Notes under the pieces: generated by a model
Database searches by the model: none
What the model saw: the letters and a program-made list of their open reading frames with translations, nothing else
What the model was told of the DNA's origin: nothing
From: Raphanus sativus
Lineage: Eukaryota > Streptophyta > Magnoliopsida > Brassicales > Brassicaceae
DNA: 64,000 nucleotides
Assembly (NCBI RefSeq): GCF_000801105.2
Contig: NC_079516.1
Location: 19,939,043 to 20,003,042 of the forward strand
Direction of reading: 5' to 3'
In this document: one piece after another, positions 56,947 through 64,000 of the stretch
How the letters are laid out: every line of letters starts with the position of its first letter
Numbering within the stretch: position 1 is the first letter of the stretch
Position numbers and translations under genes: made by a program

Positions 56947-59516
56947 AATATAAAATAAATAAAAAGAGAAACAAAAAGTAATCTTGGTAGATATTGAACC
57001 ATATCAATACTTGGTATATCCCCTTCTTATTAATCAAGAAGCATTTTTAAAGAGTAACCTTAAATGTGTAAGTTATTTACATGAGTGTCATGCTGACGTG
57101 TCAGCACCATATTCACTCTCAGCCCATATATAAAATCACCCTTGATTCACTAGAGAAATTACAAAGAAATGCCATTGTGGTACCACTCGAATTTCCTCAT
57201 ATACATTATAGTTCAAAATGAATAACTGGACGATTTCGTGTAAAAAGGAAAGTCAAAGATATGTCCGATTTCATCATTTCATGTTTAAGGAAAGTCAAAG
57301 ATCATTACTATTTCTCTTAATTCTATTTCCCATTAACTCATTCCATGATTTCCTTTTCTATCAAAATATATTGCCATATATAAGGTTACCATAGATCATT
57401 GCCATATAATGTATTACGCAATTATGTAGTATAATGTTGTAAAATCTAATATTTGTTTTTTTTTTCAATGCAAGATGTATCAGAAGCCATTTTATTAAAA
57501 GTAAACTAAACATTTTTTATAATGTATCAGAAGCCATATAATGTATCAGAAGCCATTTTATTATAACCGTAAATAATAAAACAAAATTGTAAATTTTAAA
57601 CTAATTTAGTATGTTATTTAATATAACCGTAATTTATGCCAAATCCTCCACAGAAATGGTTATCATTTTAAATTTATACTATACACTTAATATTTGGTCA
57701 AATATCGTATTGAATATTGTTTCCTATATTAGGTTCGAAAATATAATACTAACCAAATTTTGGAAGGCGATAATGCGTGTAGTTAAATATAGTAATAGCG
57801 TAAATTTTGGGTAAACTACTCAATATTTGTTTCTGGTAATTCTTGTGTGCCTAAACCCTAAGTTGTCTGACTATATATGACCTTCTAAAATCATTTACTC
57901 AGCATCATTACCAACCAAGTTCGAACCGGTATGCAATCTAACAAAAAATGAGTTCTATGCACTCAATATCTGAGTTGAAACATTTCAAAGGTGAAAAAGA
58001 GATGTAAAAAGTTTTTGGAAGCAATACTAGGCTAAAGATGTAGAAACTTTTATAATATTTTTTCATGGATGCAAAAATAAGTTTTTTTTTAGTTTATTGC
58101 AATATGCTCTATATCAACTTAGCCCTGTCTAACCAAACAACTAACACTTTCATATGGTAAATTTTTGCAGGAGGACAAAATGCGACATTTAAAAAGGTTT
58201 TGGTTTCTTAGTTTGATCCTTTTCTGAAACAAGGATAAAAAAGATTTGATTTCTCTTTTTGATTCAAATATATAAGCAGGTGACTTCAAATAGACGAGGA
58301 GCTTCATGTTCTCACATTTTGTTTGACCCTGAACTCCTAGAAATAGAAGCCTTCAAAAACAAGTAAGCATATATGAACATTTTCATCTGTTAGTTATTTT
58401 ACTTCTATGTTTGCTTACACAAACTACATTGACAGGATTTGTTTTTCAGGATACCAAGAAGAGGCTTTTCATGTGAGTTGCATATTAATTCGAATGTACT
58501 GGTATAAACTAATGAAATAATCGATTAGTTACGTTAGTTCATCATTATTATTAGTTCAAAAAAAAAGAAGTAAACCCCTGTTATAATATTTTTTGTACCT
58601 GCAAAATCTCTTTTGTAGTTTTTGTATATGTATTTTCTTATAGTGATTTTTATTTTACAATGCAAACAAAAATTAAATTACAGAAAATAGAATATTAATT
58701 TCCAACATTAAAAATATAAGAACAATTTAAGTTGAAATGTTTTCACAGATAAACTAATTTATTTGAAATCAAATTTCTATATATTTAAATGTAAATGATA
58801 CACTTTATGGTATCAATTCATAATCGTGATTTGCAAGTTATGATCTTTAATTTAATGCATTTATGATTTAGAATATAAGTGAATGATATTTTTTATCAAT
58901 ATATTGATCTCCACACAAATTTAGATTATTATTTAGGTCAATATTGTATTGTATATGGAAAGTCTTGATTGCAATCACAAAATTTTATGTGGAGATAAAA
59001 TTAGTGCTGATTGCCGTTATTTATACTACTTTCTTAATCTTTACATCACAAACGAAATCCTTGATTCAAATGTTTAATATTAACCTAAAACAGTATTCAG
59101 CCGTATTTATCAACTTCCGAAAACAAAAACATTTGAAAAAATCTTAACTTGCAATTTGCCAATCAGTATCATCGAGCGTATATTTGATATATTGATCTCA
59201 TTTAATAAAGAAATAATTTGAAACTTATATAAATATAAGTGATGGAAGTGCTTCAATGATATCATCTTCTCTCTATTCTTTTGTCTCTAACTTTTTTTGA
59301 GATCCAGTACTTAAATAAATGGCATGTTTAGATTTAATTTGTTGGCGATTTGAAGCCTGTCTACACAATATGCCCCTCACATAGAAGACCCACATTTAAC
59401 ATTTACTAGATCTTGATCCGTAGGACCGCACATGTATTAATTTTCAGTTTTAGTTTTCATTTATTTATACTTAATTATATATTTGTAATATTTGATCATT
59501 TTATATTGACTAAGCT
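56947..59516. other. AT-rich intergenic DNA, no gene seen
   Basis: Only short reading frames with non-protein composition. Near 57470-57560 the word atgtatcagaagccat occurs three times, a small local repeat. Nothing else is recognised. Confidence 0.45.
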
Positions 59517-60060
59517 AGGGGTGGGTATTTGGGTACCCATTCGAATTTCGTTAAAATTTATTCGTGTTTGAGATTTTTGAGTTTAAAGATTCTAGCTCTA
59601 TTCGGCTATTTATAAATTTTGATTCCGGTTTAATTCAGATCTTTGCGGGTCCGGATAACCCGTTTAAACTATTTTTAAAATTTTTAAATTTATATACTTT
59701 AAATTTCCCTAAATCTAAAAATAAAAATACTATAACATGTAAATTTGAGTAATGTAAGCCAAATTACCTAAATTAAAAATATGTTTAACTTGAATATTTG
59801 GATGAAGAAGAAATATATATTTTAAGTATTTTTGGTGTTTTTTTATATTTCAAATATTTTAGTCAACTTTAAGATAGCTTATATCTTGGATATTAACTAT
59901 AAAAATAGATAACATATTCAAGTATATATGATTCAAATATATTCGAATATCCGAAATATTTCGATCGGATCATGTTTGGTTATGGTTATTTAGATACCAG
60001 AATGATAAATTTGTTTGGATATTTATCCACTTTTGATTCAAATTTAATAATATTTTTTTC
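59517..60060. mobile_element. MITE-like element with gggtatttgggtaccc start
   Basis: The left end ctaggggtgggtatttgggt and the scattered ttcgg, ccgaa and ggatcatg words resemble the TTCGG-rich family at 3.4 kb and 11.0 kb. The right end is not clearly defined. Confidence 0.4.
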
Positions 60061-61058
60061 GAGATATACGCTTAAGTCAAATTTTAGTTGTTTCCATATC
60101 TAAAATGACTTTCTGTACACGATGTTTTTTTTAATTGTTTAGTTAAACAAACCAGTTGGTTAGCAGATAAACATGGTAAGTTAACTGATAATGTATATTT
60201 TATTGATTTCGATTTTGGTTAAAGCCGTGTGATACTGAAATTACGAAAAATGACATTAGCGAAGGAAGCAAAAAAATGACCGAATGCTATACCTATTTTC
60301 AAACATAATTAATTTTTTAAAATATTACTATCTATGTTTCTAAACAAAACTGAAATGTAATTCAGTTTTAATAATATATTTGGTTATCCTTTTATGGTAT
60401 AATATTTTAAATTCACGAACCTAATAAATGATATACTATAGAACCACAAAATCATATTATTTAATCATATTTGCCAATTAACCTAAAACTCAATATCATG
60501 ATCTCAGTTATGCATAATGTTCCTTTCTTTATACTATAGAACCTATAGAATCGTATCATGTAACTATTTTCGATGGTAGTCTATCTATAGTTTAACTATT
60601 TTTAATACAAAAATACACGTAACCTAATGTTACCTATCAAATATTTGATTGATTCCAGTCAGTGCTTCAGATTGTCTTGGGATTTGTATTTGATTTTTTG
60701 TTACTGATTTGTTCAAAACTTCCTTAGATAGATCTACACAAACCAAAATTAAATAGAACAAAGACACTGGTCAAAAGACCAAACCGGAATGAAAGTTTGG
60801 TTTATTATTTCATTAACGAACAAAGATCACTCAAGTAGTGTAATGTATACAAAAGGTCGATACGTACCTTTCGAACGAAGAGATAGATGAAAATTAAAAA
60901 TATATGTCTATCTTCCGTAGTTAAAAATAAATGTCTATCATCTGTAGTTAATAATTATGAACAAAAATATGTTGAGAATGTTATTACATAACCGATCCAT
61001 AAACTATGTTTACAAATTTAGAACATATGTTAATATTAAATTAAAATTTTAGAAACCA

Positions 61059-61092
61059 ATCTCACCCTGCGCAAGGCGCAGGTCCTACCTAG
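61059..61092 (+). mobile_element. Helitron 3' terminus
   Basis: The hairpin cctgcgcaaggcgcagg is followed by tcctacctag and T, a canonical Brassicaceae Helitron 3' end. The 5' end is not identified. Confidence 0.75.
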
Positions 61093-62011
61093 TTATCCAT
61101 AGTATGACAATTTGATAGAATTAATATGTCTCTCGCATCGTCAATTTCTGGAACTTTTTATAATATGAAAAATTAGAGAGAAACTAAAATTATATCGCCA
61201 AAATAAAATCGAGTTAATTCTTAACTTTTAGCTGCCAATTTTAAAATTATGGAAAATAATATTCAATGTAAATCAACATAAAGGAAACAATATTAATTAT
61301 GTAAACTAAATCTTTTCGAATATAACCTGATTGACATGTTTTGACGTGTTGATTCCTTAATTGCAGAGTCTTGGTGCTTAAATTAAAGAATTAAATGGAA
61401 TTTGTAAATTATCGTCCAATCAATCAAAAGATCAGATTCCATATAAATACATAATATGTTAAGCGTTATATGACTAATATTTATATAGAAATTCATATAT
61501 ATACAAATTGCACCATTTAAATACATAATATATATGTAACATACCAAAACAACGAAAAAGAACATGATGAGGTCAAAAATATATTTAACAAAATTATATC
61601 TGATGAATTTTTTCTCATAGTCTTATCTTATGTACTTTATTTATATATATATTATGTACTTTATTTTCTTATATAACAATGATGCGACATATATATAACA
61701 CACATACAACACACGTAATAAAAACAAGCTATTGTGTTTATCATGTGTTATCAATATGATAGTAGATGTCGAAAGGCAAAATAAGAGATACATGCATAAT
61801 CAATCGGAACCAGTTATAGTATGTTATAGTATACAATAATATTATATTTAAATGAGCAATGACTTAACATGTAATTAGTTTAGACAAGGAAAGAGTTTTC
61901 ACTAAAGGCTATGAGAATGACTCTCATGGTGACACATTAGTAATGACAAACTTGATAATAACATGTGAGTGAGAGGTTTATTATTTAGAATGCTCCTCAA
62001 ATAATAGGAAA

Positions 62012-62110
62012 CTAGAACTTGATCGTGCTCCCGCACGAGTGCCCCCGCACGAGTGCCCCCGCACGAGTGCCCCCGCACGAGTGCCCCCGCACGAGTGCCC
62101 CCGCACGAGT
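62012..62110 (-). mobile_element. Helitron 3' terminus with hairpin expanded into a 14-bp minisatellite
   Basis: The minus strand reads hairpin cgtgcgggagcacg, then atcaagtt and ctag before T (plus-strand 62012), a Helitron 3' end. The plus-strand half-stem gctcccgcacgagt (62027-62040) is followed by five perfect tandem copies of gcccccgcacgagt (62041-62110), each differing from the first unit by one base. The array is GC-rich in otherwise AT-rich DNA. The rest of the Helitron body, which would lie to the right, is not delimited. Confidence 0.78.
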
Positions 62111-63202
62111 GTTTGATTTAACTTGTGTTCAATATAAACACATCAACTATTAGTTTTATAAGAAAAGAATATCATGTATATTTTTGATGTTTTGTAATTT
62201 ACATATAGAGTATAATATAACATTTTATAATATAGATGTTTGATAATAGTTTTTTTTATTTGTACATAATATTATAACAAATTTATAACTTGATGCAATT
62301 TGATGTAATTGTACTGTTCATATATTAATATGTTGTTTTTTGTTAATTTATTATAAAATAAAACAACATGTTAAAATCTTTTAACTTTTACATTAGTTTT
62401 CTATAAATTATTATTAATTTTATGATATTTTGTTTTCTTGAAAATTGAACTCTCAAATTTTTTTATATTTGAATAAACTAAATAAGGTAATATGATATTT
62501 ATAATTGTGTATATAATATATACTATATATTTCAGTTTGTGTTTTTATTTTCACCAAAATAAACAATAATCATTGTAATTAATTGATTTTAAATGCAGTT
62601 GCAGAATCTGTAAATACAAAAAGTACTTAATTTATTGTAAATACAATAACTAAATGTGCAAATACAAGAAATTATTTAATATGTTATTCATGTTTCGAAA
62701 CCACTCTCATTTATTCTGGTATTCATGTTTCCAAACAGTAAAAAAAGTTAATTCAGTTTTAATAACATTGGTGGATTTTTAGAGCCATTGTTCAACCTTT
62801 TTATGGCAGGACATAATCATTAAATCATTATAAACAGTATTGTGCATACAACTTATAAGCTCAATTTTGTGAGTTGAAGACAACAAAAATAAATTTAATT
62901 GTGGTGCTAGTATATAATAACGATAAAGGAATTTTGTATATGTAAATATCAAATTCTAGATGCATGCATATATTATATATATGGCACATACCTTAGTTTT
63001 TTGACTTTGCCATAACGTATATACATAACGAGAAACATATATCAACTTAACAAATATGCAAAGTTTGATGCACGCATATATTATATCATCATATATTGTA
63101 TTTATTTCCTATAAATATCAGCTTGATGATATATATATGTGTGTATACACATCATAAACACACACACACACACACACACAAAACTTCAATCATAATATAA
63201 AA
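62111..63202. other. AT-rich upstream region of the LCR-type gene
   Basis: No gene is visible. It contains a TATAAATA box at 63110-63117, 93 bp before the ATG, and a (CA)n tract at about 63159-63180 that is probably in the 5' leader. Confidence 0.5.
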
Positions 63203-63534
63203 ATGACCAAGTCCATTTTTTGTGCTGTCTTTATCATCTTTCTTCTAGGTTTGTTCGATGTTTAACCATCTTTAAAGTTATCTATTGTTTCTGCTGCAAA
63301 AAAAAATCGAGTACTTATATAGGTCTATGTTTTTAAATAATGTTTTTGACAGGATTTATGGCGAATGAGATTCAAGGACAGCTAGAAAAGCTGTGTAAAG
63401 AGCCTTTACCACAAACTGATTGTGGTGCCGGCTGTGGTGCTCTGTGCCAGCAACTAAAGCATGGAACTGGCCGCTGTGTTCGGGGAAACGATGAAAAATA
63501 TGAATGCTTCTGTTTTTTTAAATGCCCTTCTTGA
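63203..63534 (+). CDS. Defensin-like LCR-type secreted cysteine-rich peptide
   Basis: Two exons, 63203-63248 and 63353-63534, encode 75 residues. The first exon carries the signal peptide core (MTKSIFCAVFIIFLLG), as is usual for plant low-molecular-weight cysteine-rich genes, with a phase-1 intron just before the mature region. The mature part has eight cysteines (KLC, TDC, AGC, ALC, GRC, YEC, FC, KC) ending CFFKCPS, and is expected to fold with four disulfides after secretion. Position matches the Arabidopsis LCR20/LCR6 cluster (At5g47075/At5g47077, from memory). Members are commonly pollen- or flower-expressed. The C-terminal exon end is repeated downstream. Confidence 0.88.
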
Positions 63535-64000
63535 ATTTTTGTTTCACTCTCTAAAACGTATGGTATCTCACTTTAGAGATATACTAAAAGAGAATATGAA
63601 TGTAGCTTTCCCCTCTCTCTCCCTCGTACAATTATCAATTAAAATCCAAATATGCATGCTTCTGTTTTTCAATGCTCTTCTTGAATGTTTGTTTTACTCT
63701 GGTTTTCTTGACAAAGAATCAGTGTGAATTTTTGTATTCGGGGATCCAAATATGATCTTTGTATACGGGATCCGAAGGAAAATATCAATGCTTCTGTTAT
63801 TCTAAATGCTCTTCTTGAATTTTTGTTTCACTCTCTATAACGTACGGTATCTCACTGTAAAGATATAATAAAAGAGAATATGATTGTAGCTTTCCCCTCT
63901 CTGGCCCTCCTACTACAATTATCGAATAATATCCAAATATGCATGCTTCTGTTTTTCAGTGCTCTTCTTGAATGTTTGTTTTACTCTGGTTTTCTTGACA
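63490..64000 (+). repeat. Repeated copies of the LCR gene 3' end
   Basis: The segment from aatatgaatgcttctg through the stop and ~200 bp of 3' UTR (63498 to about 63720) recurs from 63780 (aatatcaatgcttctg) to the window edge, including the paired words tttcactctct and gtatctcact. A shorter related unit (aatatgcatgcttctgtttttcaatgctcttcttgaatg) occurs once inside each copy, near 63650 and 63935. The repeated pieces no longer encode a peptide and are cut by the window end. Confidence 0.8.

Noticed and set aside
62027..62110. Possible CRISPR-like array
   Set aside because: Head-to-tail 14-bp units with no spacers, in a plant nuclear context; a minisatellite.

Overview
The window is plant nuclear DNA from the family Brassicaceae. 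It is AT-rich, has GT-AG introns, and carries eight intact-looking, collinear genes whose predicted proteins I recognise as near-identical to the Arabidopsis thaliana chromosome 5 block around At5g47075-At5g47180, read in the opposite direction. The order is VAP27-like MSP protein (292-1935), stand-alone SRA/YDG proteins (5.9-10 kb and 23.4-24.8 kb), GATA26/27-type factor (25.8-27.8 kb), Bax inhibitor-1 (32.2-33.6 kb), LIL3.2 (34.6-36.7 kb), CBL9 (47.0-48.8 kb), CCDC97-like protein (49.4-50.6 kb), CK2 beta subunit CKB1 (51.6-53.0 kb) and an LCR-type cysteine-rich peptide (63.2-63.5 kb). Genus and species cannot be fixed from the sequence; the many transposons and the E2F-site-bearing element fit Brassica and its relatives. 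Locus names are recalled from memory, not searched.

The gaps between conserved genes are filled by mobile DNA. From 2.6 to 24.8 kb there are a retroposed insert with 15-bp target duplications, Helitron ends, a 2.16-kb segmental tandem duplication carrying two SRA genes (one broken), a decayed Mutator transposase, several kilobases of AT-rich Helitron debris and an O-methyltransferase pseudogene with three frameshifts. From 36.7 to 46.4 kb lies a ~570-bp-arm inverted repeat with an SRA relic in its loop. Two Tourist/Harbinger-like MITEs, one containing a SINE, have split one arm. A second SRA relic follows, then a complete LTR retrotransposon with an unrecognised 813-residue reading frame. From 53.4 to 63.2 kb there are a foldback Mutator-like element, a truncated Copia element, further Helitron ends and a minisatellite grown from a Helitron hairpin.

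Two insertions hit genes. A 1,145-bp hAT-type element with an 8-bp target duplication sits one base before the exon-2 donor of LIL3.2 and begins with an in-frame stop; its interior is a ~27-bp minisatellite with ten exact E2F-type sites. The LTR retrotransposon landed in the last codons of a RING-H2 gene, so its LTR now supplies that protein's C-terminus and stop.

The conserved genes are unrelated housekeeping, signalling and regulatory loci, so no operon-like function links them. The most lineage-specific material is the stand-alone SRA family (five loci or relics here), the E2F minisatellite hAT and the unusual LTR-retrotransposon frame. I saw no rRNA or tRNA gene and no CRISPR array.
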